Assembly (NCBI RefSeq): GCF_030409315.1
Contig: NZ_JAUFPS010000012.1
Location: 233,820 to 297,819 of the forward strand
Direction of reading: 5' to 3'
Source: Mucilaginibacter flavus
GTDB lineage: Bacteria; Bacteroidota; Bacteroidia; Sphingobacteriales; Sphingobacteriaceae
Length of the DNA: 64,000 nt
The position numbers and the translations under genes were made by a program. Below, piece after piece: positions 54,657 to 62,984 of the stretch. The notes under the pieces were generated by a model. That model searched no databases. It saw nothing but the letters and a program-made list of their open reading frames with translations, and had not been told where the DNA came from. Every line of letters starts with the position of its first letter. The first letter of the stretch is position 1.

Positions 54657-55832
54657 ACCAAAGTATTTTATATAAGTATCCAGATCCTTGTCGCCCCTGC
54701 CCGATAGACAGATCACCACATTATCATTGATATCAAATTTCATTTTTTCGAGCTGGGCCAACGCGTGCGACGATTCAATGGCCGGGATAATACCCTCCAT
54801 TTGCGAGCAAAGCAAGCCCGCTTTCATTGCCTCATCGTCGGTAACGCTTACGTATTGGGCACGATTTATTTTGTACAGATGCGCATGCTGCGGACCAATA
54901 CCAGGGTAATCCAAGCCGGCCGAAATGGAGTAAGGCTCAACAACCTGTCCGTCCGGCGTTTGCATTAATATGGTACGGCTACCGTGTAATACGCCCTCCT
55001 GCCCTAAAAAGGTAGTAGCTGCCGATTCGCCGCTATCAACACCTTTACCTGCCGCCTCAATAGCAACCAGCTTAACCTGCTCATCATCTAAAAAATGATA
55101 AAACATGCCCATGGCATTACTACCGCCGCCTACACAGGCCAGTACGTATTGCGGTAATTCATTGCCTGTATGCTCCAGCAACTGCTTTTTAGTTTCTTCG
55201 GAAATAACAGACTGGAAACGCGCCACCATATCGGGATACGGGTACGGACCAACAACCGAACCGATGATGTAATGCGTATCAACCGGGTTGCCTATCCAAT
55301 CGCGCAGGGCCTCATTGGTGGCATCTTTAAGGGTTTTACTGCCAGATGATGCCGGGCGTACGGTTGCACCCAACATTTTCATACGCGATACGTTTGGCGC
55401 CTGGCGGGCCATGTCAATCTCGCCCATGTAAACCACGCACTCAATGCCCATTAAAGCGCAAACAGTGGCCGTGGCTACACCATGCTGACCGGCACCGGTT
55501 TCGGCAATGATTCGTTTTTTACCCAGCCGTTTGGCTAACAAAATTTGCCCTATGGCATTGTTTATTTTGTGCGAACCTGTATGGTTTAAGTCCTCGCGTT
55601 TGAAAAATATATTTGCGCCATATTTTTCCGAATACCTTTTAGCATGATAAAGCGGCGAAGGTCTGCCCACGTAATTCTTCAACAGATCATCAAATTCAGC
55701 TTTAAAACCTTCGTCATTAATAATGTTGATATATTGCTGCCTTAGCTCTTCTACGTTTGGATACAGCATTTCGGGGATGTAGGCTCCGCCAAAATCGCCA
55801 TAATAACCATGTTCGTTAACTCCGTACTTCAT
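54651..55832 (-). CDS. trpB: Tryptophan synthase beta subunit
   Basis: 393 residues from [21 protein letters not shown] (the ten codons before it belong to the trpF overlap). The PLP lysine sits in [13 protein letters not shown], the catalytic glutamate in [14 protein letters not shown], the phosphate-binding loop in GGGSNAMG, and the C-terminal serine site in CLSGRGDKD. It condenses indole with serine to make tryptophan. The start overlaps trpF by 17 bases, which suggests coupling. Confidence 0.96.
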   Translation of the reverse strand: MKYGVNEHGYYGDFGGAYIPEMLYPNVEELRQQYINIINDEGFKAEFDDLLKNYVGRPSPLYHAKRYSEKYGANIFFKREDLNHTGSHKINNAIGQILLAKRLGKKRIIAETGAGQHGVATATVCALMGIECVVYMGEIDMARQAPNVSRMKMLGATVRPASSGSKTLKDATNEALRDWIGNPVDTHYIIGSVVGPYPYPDMVARFQSVISEETKKQLLEHTGNELPQYVLACVGGGSNAMGMFYHFLDDEQVKLVAIEAAGKGVDSGESAATTFLGQEGVLHGSRTILMQTPDGQVVEPYSISAGLDYPGIGPQHAHLYKINRAQYVSVTDDEAMKAGLLCSQMEGIIPAIESSHALAQLEKMKFDINDNVVICLSGRGDKDLDTYIKYFGY

Positions 55833-56460
55833 CTGTAATATGTTGTTTTTTGATGATATCAAATGCTTGTTTCAGTTTTTCGATGTCTTTAACACCCGGC
55901 TCGGTTTCAAACCTGCTATTCAAATCAACCCCGTAAAATTGCGGGTGATTGATCTTCTTAATTTCCTCTAAATTATCAAGGCTGATACCGCCTGATAAAA
56001 AGAAGGGAACATTCAATTTATAGTTATCTAAAATTGCCCAATCAAATGTTTTACCAGAGCCGCCATAACCCTTTGTTTTGGTATCGAACAGGAAATAGTC
56101 AACATTGTTCACGTAATTGTTCAACTGCTCAAAATCAAAGTTTTCATCCAGTCCAAAAGCTTTAAAAACGCTTACCTTATTCTTAAAGCTATTGCTAAAC
56201 TCCGGGCTTTCGTCACCATGTAGCTGGATAACATCAAAGCGGTAAGTATCTATCAGCGATTGAATAGTTTCTGCACTTTCATTTACAAAAACGCCCGTCT
56301 TTTGAATATTTGATGGCAGGCTTGCAGCTATATCCACCGGCAATCCGGTAATAAACCTTGGCGAAAGGCTGTAGCATATAAAGCCCACATAATCGGGCCC
56401 TAAGGCTGCTACAGCGTTTATATTTTCGGGGTCTTTTAAACCACAAACCTTTATTTTCAT
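55816..56460 (-). CDS. trpF: Phosphoribosylanthranilate isomerase
   Basis: 214 residues. [11 protein letters not shown] holds the catalytic cysteine, [12 protein letters not shown] and VGVFVNES-like GVFVNESAE follow, then [11 protein letters not shown], the aspartate in [18 protein letters not shown], and a C-terminal [11 protein letters not shown] plus [15 protein letters not shown] phosphate site. It converts phosphoribosylanthranilate to its amino-deoxyribulose isomer. The gene begins two bases after the trpD stop codon. Confidence 0.95.
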   Translation of the reverse strand: MKIKVCGLKDPENINAVAALGPDYVGFICYSLSPRFITGLPVDIAASLPSNIQKTGVFVNESAETIQSLIDTYRFDVIQLHGDESPEFSNSFKNKVSVFKAFGLDENFDFEQLNNYVNNVDYFLFDTKTKGYGGSGKTFDWAILDNYKLNVPFFLSGGISLDNLEEIKKINHPQFYGVDLNSRFETEPGVKDIEKLKQAFDIIKKQHITDEVRS

Positions 56461-56462
56461 GA

Positions 56463-57452
56463 TTAGTTTTGCAGTAAAAGGTTAAAACTATTTAAGGCTT
56501 TATGGCTTAACAAAGCTTCTTCGGCTTCATAAAAGCAATCGGCAAAACTCTTTTCGGGGGTGATAGTCCTGATAGCCAGCGCCGCGTTTGAAAGCACCAC
56601 ATTGTTTTGTGCCGACGTACCCTTGCCACCAAGCACACTGTTAAATATAGCGGCAGAAGCACTAACGGTATCCCCACCTGTAATTTGCGATGGATCGAGC
56701 TTTTCAAAGCCCAGGGCTTCCACGCTGTTGATCTTCTCGCCTTCGGCCGAAAAGGTTTTAAAATCACAAGTTAGTGAAACCTCGTCATAGCCTTCCAAAG
56801 CGTTTACGATGGTATACTTTGTAGTTGATTTTTGATATAAGTAGGCATAAACCCTGGCCAGTTCCAGGTTAAATACCCCTACCAGCTGATTCCCGGGCTT
56901 AGCGGGGTTAACCAGCGGACCAAGCATATTGAAAAAAGTTTTAACCCCCAATTCCCTGCGGATAGGTGCCACAGTTTTCATTGCCGGGTGAAATAGCGGC
57001 GCATGCAAAAAGCAAATATTAGCCTTATCAATGCTCCGTTTTAGTTTATCTGTATCGTTAGTAAACTGATACCCCAAATACTCTATTACGTTTGATGAAC
57101 CACAGCCCGATGAGACGCCATAATTACCATGTTTGGCAACTTTGTAACCAGCTCCGGCCACAACAAAAGATGCCAGGGTAGAGATATTAAAAGTATCCTT
57201 ACCATCGCCGCCTGTACCACAAAGGTCAATGAGTTCGCCGGTTTCCAGGTCAATAGGCAAGCAAAGTTCCAGCATCGCGTCGCGGAAACCTTCCAATTCA
57301 TCAACAGTAATACTGCGCATACAATAAGCCGTCATAAAGGCCGCCATTTGCGAGTTGTTGTACTTACCCTGCGCAATATTTATCAAAATACCTTTTGATT
57401 GCTCCCTGCTAAAGGTTTTGTGTTCAAATAGATGATTGAGTATCTGTTTCAT
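56463..57452 (-). CDS. trpD: Anthranilate phosphoribosyltransferase
   Basis: 329 residues, the usual length. The substrate loops are DLCGTGGDGKDTFNISTLAS (phosphoribosyl-diphosphate binding), KHGNYGVSSGCGSSNVIEYLG, and FFNMLGPLVNPAKP. It transfers a phosphoribosyl group to anthranilate. It is the first structural gene of the operon, preceded by a GC-rich inverted repeat ending two bases before its ATG and by the trp attenuator. trpE, trpG and trpC are not in the window, so anthranilate must be made from another locus. Confidence 0.95.
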   Translation of the reverse strand: MKQILNHLFEHKTFSREQSKGILINIAQGKYNNSQMAAFMTAYCMRSITVDELEGFRDAMLELCLPIDLETGELIDLCGTGGDGKDTFNISTLASFVVAGAGYKVAKHGNYGVSSGCGSSNVIEYLGYQFTNDTDKLKRSIDKANICFLHAPLFHPAMKTVAPIRRELGVKTFFNMLGPLVNPAKPGNQLVGVFNLELARVYAYLYQKSTTKYTIVNALEGYDEVSLTCDFKTFSAEGEKINSVEALGFEKLDPSQITGGDTVSASAAIFNSVLGGKGTSAQNNVVLSNAALAIRTITPEKSFADCFYEAEEALLSHKALNSFNLLLQN

Positions 57453-57453
57453 A

Positions 57454-57543
57454 AGCCCCCCAGCCCCCTAAAGGGGGAGTTTTTGTTTTTAAGTTTTTTG
57501 CGCCATCCCTCCAATCACTCCCCCTTCAGGGGGCCGGGGGGCT
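57454..57543. repeat. GC-rich inverted repeat in the trp leader
   Basis: The arms AGCCCCCCAGCCCCCTAAAG (continuing GGGGAG) at 57454-57479 and their near complement at 57518-57543 enclose 38 bases. On the trp mRNA the hairpin ends two bases before the trpD ATG. Confidence 0.85.
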
Positions 57544-57554
57544 GGTCAATAAAA

Positions 57555-57578
57555 AAGGGTTACCGTATGGCAACCCTT
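57555..57578 (-). terminator. trp attenuator terminator
   Basis: The trp-strand RNA reads AAGGGUUGCC, loop AUAC, GGUAACCCUU, then U residues. One position is A opposite C on the plus strand but G-U on the trp strand, so the full ten-pair stem forms only in the trp transcript. It lies 38 bases after the leader stop codon and 102 bases before trpD. Confidence 0.85.
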
Positions 57579-57616
57579 CCTTTTGAATATATTTTTTAAA
57601 CAAACACGGAATTGCC

Positions 57617-57670
57617 TTACGATATCTCGTTAAGCCACCACCAATTGTTGTTTAATGTGTTCATTTTCAT
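57617..57670 (-). CDS. trpL: trp leader peptide with three consecutive Trp codons
   Basis: A 17-residue frame, MKMNTLNNNWWWLNEIS, with three consecutive TGG codons at positions 10-12 and a TAA stop. It sits upstream of the trpD attenuator terminator in the right strand and order. In known trp attenuators a ribosome stalled at Trp codons frees RNA that forms an antiterminator. Directly after the stop codon lies GGCAATTCC, which can pair with GGAA and TTGCC at the 5' side of the terminator stem. A second ATG at codon 3 is an alternative start. Chance occurrence of WWW followed by this hairpin before a trp gene is very unlikely. Confidence 0.88.
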   Translation of the reverse strand: MKMNTLNNNWWWLNEIS

Positions 57671-57678
57671 TTGCGCCA

Positions 57679-57736
57679 CAAATATGGAAATAGTTTTTAT
57701 AAAAACAAACAGAATGATAAATTTACAGGGAAGCAA
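57679..57736 (-). promoter_or_regulatory. Two candidate promoters of the trp operon
   Basis: Candidate 1: TTTG (57706-57709), 19 bases, CATATTTG (57679-57686), which would give a very short leader. Candidate 2: TTG (57734-57736), 20 bases, TCTGTTTG (57706-57713), which would put the start about 30 bases before the leader ATG. Each -7 box has one mismatch to TAnnTTTG. The second fits translation of the leader better. Confidence 0.4.
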
Positions 57737-57780
57737 TTATTGAATTATTGAATTATTGAATTATTGAATTATTGAATTAT
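57737..57780. repeat. Octamer array ttattgaa, five and a half copies
   Basis: Five perfect TTATTGAA units plus a half unit end seven bases before the ATG of the four-helix-bundle gene. Inverted units lie after that gene (58225-58262). Confidence 0.95.
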
Positions 57781-57786
57781 TTTTTT

Positions 57787-58170
57787 ATGAGTGATGCAAA
57801 CAGGATTGAATTTGCAGAGATGTTTAAAAAACGCACAAAGAAATTTGTTGTTGAGAACATTAAACTTTTCAAATCCTTACCGAAAACAGAAGAAGCGAAA
57901 ATAATAGGCAGACAATTGTTACGATCCTCATCTTCCGTTGGTGCAAATTATAGAGCCGCATGCAGGGCCCGTTCCCAAGCCGAATTTCACGCCAAACTAT
58001 CTATCGTTGTAGAGGAAGCCGACGAATCAGTATTTTGGATGGAGGTTTTAGTTGAAGCCGAAATAATTAAACTTGTTGATATCAGCATCCTAATAGATGA
58101 AGCAAATCAAATTCTTAAAATTGCATCAGCTTCCAGAAAAACAGTCACGGTAAATAAAACACTGCAATAG
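57787..58170 (+). CDS. Four-helix-bundle protein (23S rRNA-intervening-sequence family)
   Basis: 127 residues from MSDANRIEFAEMF. The family signature is plain: FKSLPKTEEAKIIGRQLLRSSSSVGANYRAACRARSQAEFHAKLSIVVEEADESVFWMEVL, then a last helix with DEANQILKIASASRKT. Homologs are encoded in 23S rRNA intervening sequences and, as Avd, in diversity-generating retroelements, where they bind nucleic acid and a reverse transcriptase. This copy stands free and is bracketed by inverted octamer arrays, which suggests a small element. Its function is unknown. Confidence 0.88.
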   Translation: MSDANRIEFAEMFKKRTKKFVVENIKLFKSLPKTEEAKIIGRQLLRSSSSVGANYRAACRARSQAEFHAKLSIVVEEADESVFWMEVLVEAEIIKLVDISILIDEANQILKIASASRKTVTVNKTLQ

Positions 58171-58224
58171 GCACTGTTTTTTTGAGAATCAATGGTTTAA
58201 CAATCAATCAGAAATGACTTTTTT

Positions 58225-58262
58225 TTCAATCAATAATTCAGTCATTCAATAATTCAATAATT
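58225..58262. repeat. Inverted octamer array ttcaataa
   Basis: Two perfect and two degenerate TTCAATAA units, the reverse complement of 57737-57780, end seven bases before the channel gene start. Confidence 0.85.
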
Positions 58263-58268
58263 AAAAAG

Positions 58269-59222
58269 ATGGCTATACATAAAGATAAAATAAACCCCGA
58301 GGATGATCTTGGCTTTGGTACACAGCCGGTTGTAAAAAGCCAGCCGGTTATTAATAAGGATGGATCTATCAATGTAAAGCGTACTGGTTTGCCCTTTTTT
58401 AGTACCGCCAATAATTACCATTCGTTGATCACCATGAGCTGGCGACGTTTTTGGGTTATCGTTTTTAGCGGGTATCTTACAGCCAACATCATTTTTGCCG
58501 GCGTTTATGTTTCTTTAGGGAAAGATGTACTTGATGGTAAAAGCGGAAATACCGGGTTTGATAGGTTTATGGACGCGTTTTTCTTTTCGGCACAAACCAT
58601 ATCAACGGTTGGCTACGGACATATCAGTCCAAAAGGTATGTTAGCTAATAGCGTAGCCGCTTTAGAATCGATGATGGGTTTGCTGGCATTTGCATTGGCA
58701 ACCGGTTTACTTTACGGGCGGTTCTCGCGTCCATCAGCTAAAATTTTGTACAGCGATAAACTCTTGGTCGCTCCCTACCGTGATAATGGTTGGGGACTGA
58801 TGTTTCGCCTTGCTAATTTAAGGCGCAATATTTTGATCGATCTGGAAATAGAAGTCGTTTTTGGTTATAACGAGGAAGTGAACGGCAAAACTATCCGTAA
58901 GTTTTTCCAGTTAGAACTGGAGCGAAAGTTTGTAAGCATTTTAACCGTTAACTGGACTGTGGTACACCCGCTTGATGAAAATAGCCCTCTAAAGGACATG
59001 AGCAGAGAGGAACTTGAAAATAAGCAGGCCAGCGTATCGGTGATCCTTAAAACATTTGATGACACATTTTCGCAAACGGTTCATTCACGTACATCCTACG
59101 TTTACAGCGATGTTGTTTGGGGCGCTAAATTTGTTCCTGTATTTCACCGCGACGAGGAAGGACAGGCCATTATAGATATGAGCAGGATTAGTGAATATGA
59201 GCTGGTACCGACAACTTTTTAG
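58269..59222 (+). CDS. KirBac-type inward-rectifier potassium channel
   Basis: 317 residues. Two transmembrane helices (about 60-80 and 135-155) flank the pore helix and the TVGYG selectivity filter in SAQTISTVGYGHISP. The C-terminal half is the Kir cytoplasmic beta-sandwich (KLLVAPYRDNGWGLMFRLANLRRNILIDLEIEV, WTVVHPLDENSPLKDMSREEL, SVILKTFDDTFSQTVHSRTSYVYSDVVWGAKF). It forms a tetramer gating potassium flow in response to ligands or lipids. The stop codon begins an inverted repeat shared with the convergent SDR gene. Confidence 0.93.
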   Translation: MAIHKDKINPEDDLGFGTQPVVKSQPVINKDGSINVKRTGLPFFSTANNYHSLITMSWRRFWVIVFSGYLTANIIFAGVYVSLGKDVLDGKSGNTGFDRFMDAFFFSAQTISTVGYGHISPKGMLANSVAALESMMGLLAFALATGLLYGRFSRPSAKILYSDKLLVAPYRDNGWGLMFRLANLRRNILIDLEIEVVFGYNEEVNGKTIRKFFQLELERKFVSILTVNWTVVHPLDENSPLKDMSREELENKQASVSVILKTFDDTFSQTVHSRTSYVYSDVVWGAKFVPVFHRDEEGQAIIDMSRISEYELVPTTF

Positions 59223-59223
59223 T

Positions 59224-59340
59224 TCACTGGTTCATTAGTTCATTAGTTTATTGGTCTTAGCAGGTGATTAACCTTTTTCAGTTAAAAATATCCGCCAGAC
59301 AAGTACTAATGAACCAGTGAACTAATGAACCAATGAACTA
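59224..59340. repeat. Inverted repeat between convergent stop codons (ttcattagttcatt family)
   Basis: The left arm TTCACTGGTTCATTAGTTCA and the right arm TGAACCAGTGAACTAATGAA continue into CCAATGAACTA. The right end supplies the stop codon of the SDR gene. The word AATGAACTAATGAACC recurs at 61727-61786. Confidence 0.85.
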
Positions 59341-60153
59341 CCTAATCAGCGGATTTTTCTCTTTGGCGAATACATTATAAACCATTTTATCTAAAAAGGC
59401 CGGTAAAAGTTTACTAAGCAACACGGTAAGTTTTCCCTGGGTGGTCATGATTAAGGTGCGGGAACGGTTTTCAATACCGTCAACAATGATGGTAGCCACT
59501 TTATCTGACGACATCATTTTATCCTCTTCCAGCGTACTTTCCTTTTGCTCCAGGCCATCCTGGTTTAAGGCTGTATTGCGAATGTTTGATGCCGTGAAGC
59601 CCGGGCAGGCGGTTAGTACGTGTACACCTGTTTTTAAATTTTCAACCCTTAATGAATCTAAAAAACCATTCATGGCAAATTTTGATGCCGAGTACCCTGC
59701 CCTGCCTGGTAAGCCTTTATAGCCCGCTATGGACGATACCCCCACTATACTACCCTGGGTTTTAATAATTTCTGGCAGGGCGTATTTAGTGCAAAATACT
59801 GTTCCCCAAAAGTTTACATCCATCAGGGATTTTAAAACTTTAAGGTCAACATCTTTAAAAAGGGCACGCATGGAGATACCCGCATTGTTAATCAGCACAT
59901 CTATTTTACCGAATGTAGCGAGGGTTTGTTTAATAAGACTTGAGCAATCATCCTCTTTAGTTACATCGCACTGTATTGCCAGGGCCTTGGTTTGGTAGCG
60001 CCTTTCAATATCCTGGGTAATAACGCATAGCGTAACGTATTGGCGGGCCGCCAGTACAACGATAGCACCGCGTTTGGCACATTCAATGGCTAATGATTTA
60101 CCAATGCCCGATGAGGCACCGGTGATGATTATAACTTTATCATTTAACTTCAT
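59338..60153 (-). CDS. SDR oxidoreductase, unknown substrate
   Basis: 271 residues with TGASSGIG near 12-19, a stretch AARQ after strand 2 (NADP preference likely), NNAG, and the catalytic S-Y-K set in GVSSIAGYKGLPGRAGYSASKFA. The C-terminal region is hydrophobic (TVLLSKLLPAFLDKMVYNVFAKEK), as in SDRs acting on lipids, for example 3-ketosphinganine or keto-steroid reductases. Since this family of bacteria makes sphingolipids, a lipid role is possible but unproven. It overlaps the glycosyltransferase gene by 14 bases and probably follows recR in one transcript. Confidence 0.85.
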   Translation of the reverse strand: MKLNDKVIIITGASSGIGKSLAIECAKRGAIVVLAARQYVTLCVITQDIERRYQTKALAIQCDVTKEDDCSSLIKQTLATFGKIDVLINNAGISMRALFKDVDLKVLKSLMDVNFWGTVFCTKYALPEIIKTQGSIVGVSSIAGYKGLPGRAGYSASKFAMNGFLDSLRVENLKTGVHVLTACPGFTASNIRNTALNQDGLEQKESTLEEDKMMSSDKVATIIVDGIENRSRTLIMTTQGKLTVLLSKLLPAFLDKMVYNVFAKEKNPLIR

Positions 60154-60973
60154 ATGAAGGAGGGTATAGCTGCGGTAAGCCCTCCACCTTTATTTCGGGC
60201 ACCTTAAATAAATATTTGGTGGCGAAGATAATCATCGCGCCATAATATTCCCTCAGGTATTCCCAGCTAAATTTCACATGGTTTTTGCTGTTAAAATTGA
60301 TGATATATGTTTTGGGGAAATAGTAGTTTTTAAAGCCCGCCATGCGGATTCTGTAGCTTAGGTCGATATCATACCCGTAGGTATAAAAGCGCTCGTCAAA
60401 TACGCCAACCTGGTTAATTGCTTCTTTACGTAGCAGCATAAAAGCACCATTAAGCACATCGGTTTCTGAAGTTTGAAACTCTTCTACCCAGTCCTTACGT
60501 TGCACATCGGTTAAACGCGATTTAGGGAAATATTTAGCTAAACCGGTTAACTTAAAAAACACCTCCCATGGTTTGGTGAAACCGTGTTTTGACTCCTTTA
60601 AAAAACGACCATCCGGGGTAATCATCCGCACACCCATGCCGCCGGCATCAGGATGCATGTCCATAAACTCCAAAGCTTTCTCAATAGTCTTTTTGCCTGT
60701 AATTGTATCCGCACTGACTACTAAAACATACTCCCCTACGGTTTCTTTAATGCCCTGGTTATAAGCAGCTGCCATACCTTTATTACTGGTATTGGCAATT
60801 ACCTTAACCTCCGGAAAGTCTTCCCGCAGCATCAATACAGATTTATCGGTAGAAGCATTATCAACCACAAAAACCTCGTAATTGAAGCCTACAGCAGCTC
60901 TTACAACCGAATTGAGCGCAATCCTGAGCATATCACAGGTATTGTAATTGACTAATACAACAGAGAGTTTCAT
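60140..60973 (-). CDS. Family 2 glycosyltransferase
   Basis: 277 residues of GT-A fold. SVVLVNYNTCDMLRIALNSV and EVFVVDNASTDKSV are the nucleotide-sugar-binding strands, YVLVVSADT gives the DxD-like metal site, and GAFMLLRKEAINQVGVFDERFYTYGYDIDLSYRI is the acceptor part with the ED-like catalytic pair (EeD replaced by YGYDID). It resembles rhamnosyl- or dTDP-sugar transferases of cell-surface polysaccharide assembly. It begins three bases after recR and overlaps the SDR gene, so the three are cotranscribed. The acceptor is unknown. Confidence 0.88.
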   Translation of the reverse strand: MKLSVVLVNYNTCDMLRIALNSVVRAAVGFNYEVFVVDNASTDKSVLMLREDFPEVKVIANTSNKGMAAAYNQGIKETVGEYVLVVSADTITGKKTIEKALEFMDMHPDAGGMGVRMITPDGRFLKESKHGFTKPWEVFFKLTGLAKYFPKSRLTDVQRKDWVEEFQTSETDVLNGAFMLLRKEAINQVGVFDERFYTYGYDIDLSYRIRMAGFKNYYFPKTYIINFNSKNHVKFSWEYLREYYGAMIIFATKYLFKVPEIKVEGLPQLYPPSYEVK

Positions 60974-60976
60974 ACC

Positions 60977-61594
60977 TTACTTTGACAAAGAGTTTTCATA
61001 CGGAACACGTGTAGCGATAGACCGCCCGAGGGTGATCTCATCTACGTACTCCAACTCTCCACCAAAGGCTATGCCACGAGCGATGGTTGATATGGTTATG
61101 TTGAAAGATTTTATGCGTTTGTTTAAATAAAACAGCGTGGTATCGCCCTCCATGGTAGCGCTAAGGGCAAAAATGATCTCTTTGGTTTCATTTGCCTTTA
61201 AACGTTCAACAAGGGTATCCACCTGTAAATCCGATGGACCAACGCCATCCATCGGCGATATTAAGCCGCCCAACACATGATAAACGCCATTAAACTGATT
61301 TGTATTTTCAATGGCCATCACATCGCGGGTGTCCTCTACCACACAAATGAGGCTGTGATCGCGCTTGTGGGATGAGCAGATTTCGCAAACCGATTGATCT
61401 GATATGTTATGACATACCGAGCAAAACTGAATTTCGTTACGAAGCTTGCTGATGGTGCTGCTAAATCGTTCAACCTCTTGCTTATCCTGGTTTAGCAGGT
61501 GCAATACCAGGCGCAGGGCGGTTTTTTGGCCCACACCGGGTAGTTTAGCAAACTCGGCAACAGCATTCTCCAGCAACTTCGACGAAAAATTCAT
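60977..61594 (-). CDS. recR: Recombination mediator protein RecR
   Basis: 205 residues with the N-terminal helix-hairpin-helix (KLPGVGQKTALRLVLHLL), the zinc finger CSVCHN...CEIC (four cysteines) and a Toprim domain (ICVVEDTRDVMAIE, HVLGGLISPMDGVGP, EIIFALSATMEGDTT, ITISTIARGIAFGGELEYVDEITL). With RecO it loads RecA onto SSB-coated gaps. The length is normal, and it is the first gene of the small operon. The spacer upstream carries several tandem words. Confidence 0.95.
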   Translation of the reverse strand: MNFSSKLLENAVAEFAKLPGVGQKTALRLVLHLLNQDKQEVERFSSTISKLRNEIQFCSVCHNISDQSVCEICSSHKRDHSLICVVEDTRDVMAIENTNQFNGVYHVLGGLISPMDGVGPSDLQVDTLVERLKANETKEIIFALSATMEGDTTLFYLNKRIKSFNITISTIARGIAFGGELEYVDEITLGRSIATRVPYENSLSK

Positions 61595-61616
61595 TTTGCG
61601 AAAGTAAGGATTAGTC

Positions 61617-61786
61617 GGGAAGTCCGAAAGTCCGGGAAGTCAGTAAAGTCCGAAAGTCCAGGAAGTCGAAAATGTCCGAAAGTTCAGGTTGGTATTGAGC
61701 GTTTTATCCGCCCAAACCAATGAACTAATGAACCAGTGAACTAATGAACCTATAGAACTAATGAACCATTGAACTAATGAACCAAT
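61617..61786. repeat. Two different tandem-word arrays
   Basis: 61617-61686: repeated GTCCGAAAGTCC / GGAAGTC words. 61727-61786: repeated AATGAACTAATGAACC, shared with 59224-59340. The second array reaches the stop codon of the AMP nucleosidase gene. No ORF is seen. Confidence 0.85.
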
Positions 61787-62641
61787 TTAAAACTTCAGGT
61801 GTTTTACTGTAAGGCCGTTATTGATCAATTGCTTTAATGACTCGATGCCTACGTGCAGGTGTGTTTCTACGTACTGCTCGGTTACTGTCGAATCGCTTTC
61901 CGCAGTTTTTACCCCCTCTGGGATCATCGGCTGATCTGATACCAGCAGCAGTGCACCTGTGGGAATCTTGTTGGCGAATCCTGTGGTAAAAATGGTGGCG
62001 GTTTCCATATCAACAGCCATGGCCCGTAAATCTTTCAGGTATTTTTTAAACACTTTATCGTGCTCCCAAACTCGGCGGTTGGTGGTATAGCAGGTACCGG
62101 TCCAATAATCGCGGCCAAAGTCACGTATGGTGGTTGAGATGGCTTTTTGCAGGGCAAAGGAAGGCAACGCGGGCACTTCTGCAGGCAGGTAATCGTTTGA
62201 TGTCCCCTCGCCCCTGATGGCCGCTATAGGCAGAATTAGGTCACCTACGTTGTTCTTCTTTTTTAAGCCACCACATTTGCCTAAAAATATTACAGCTTTA
62301 GGGTGAATTGCGGTAAGCAAATCCATCACGGTAGCTGCAACCGAGCTCCCCATACCAAAGTTGATGATGGTGATGCCATTAGCCGTTACACTTTGCATCG
62401 GCTTCTCGATACCCATAATTGGCGCGTCATCGTGCCATTGCGAAAACAGTTGGATGTATTTTGAAAAATTGGTGAGGATGATGTAGTCACCAAAAGCCTC
62501 CAACGGCCTCCCTGTGTAACGGGGTAACCAGTTGGCAACAATAGCATCTTTAGTTTTCAATCCCGATTTTACCGGGGTGTGTACTTCTTTCACTACCGGG
62601 GCGTCGGTAGGGTTCTTTTTAACGTTTAATTCGTCGTTCAT
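61787..62641 (-). CDS. AMP nucleosidase (short bacterial type)
   Basis: 284 residues of the nucleoside-phosphorylase fold: INFGMGSSVAATVMDLLTAIHPKAVIFLGKCGGLKKKNNVGDLILPIAAIRGEGTSNDY, a substrate-binding VDMETATIF, and the base-binding aspartate in LLLVSDQPMIPEG. This family hydrolyses AMP to adenine and ribose 5-phosphate. Methylthioadenosine or other nucleosides are alternative substrates. It is monocistronic between repeats. Confidence 0.85.
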   Translation of the reverse strand: MNDELNVKKNPTDAPVVKEVHTPVKSGLKTKDAIVANWLPRYTGRPLEAFGDYIILTNFSKYIQLFSQWHDDAPIMGIEKPMQSVTANGITIINFGMGSSVAATVMDLLTAIHPKAVIFLGKCGGLKKKNNVGDLILPIAAIRGEGTSNDYLPAEVPALPSFALQKAISTTIRDFGRDYWTGTCYTTNRRVWEHDKVFKKYLKDLRAMAVDMETATIFTTGFANKIPTGALLLVSDQPMIPEGVKTAESDSTVTEQYVETHLHVGIESLKQLINNGLTVKHLKF

Positions 62642-62984
62642 ATTAAATAATTTTATGTTTTAACCGTCAATGGCAGCCTGGTGGGGCCGCCTTATTCAGT
62701 TGTTCAGTTTGCAGTTATTAGTTTGCAGCTACCAGTTTGCAGTGGGCAGTATTCAATTTGAAGTTGCCTATTTTAGGCTACACCTCAGTTTACAATCCTT
62801 CATCAGTTTGATTTTTTTTAGTTAAACGACTTGGCGAACTGTTTACTTGTCAGCATTGTTTGCCAACTGCAAACTGGCAACTACCCACTGAAAAACTGCA
62901 AACTTACTTATACAACAAACCCCGGCGTTTCACCAGGGTCTGTGTTAATTACAATAAAGTTAGCTTTTAAATTTGTGCAAATTG
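62642..62984. repeat. Inverted repeat region (agtttgcag words)
   Basis: 62697-62760 repeats CAGTTTGCAG-type words, and 62859-62903 carries the complement (CAACTGCAAACTGGC, CTGCAAAC). A hairpin with about 100 loop bases is possible. The clpX terminator lies at 62919-62939. No ORF is credible. Confidence 0.75.
62919..62939 (-). terminator. Terminator of clpX
   Basis: On the minus strand ACCCTGG pairs with CCGGGGT (one G-U), loop of seven, then TTTGTTGT. The T run is imperfect. It lies 45 bases after the clpX stop codon. Confidence 0.5.

Noticed and set aside
57787..58170. Diversity-generating retroelement accessory gene
   Set aside because: No reverse transcriptase or template/variable repeat pair is present nearby; only the family resemblance to Avd remains.
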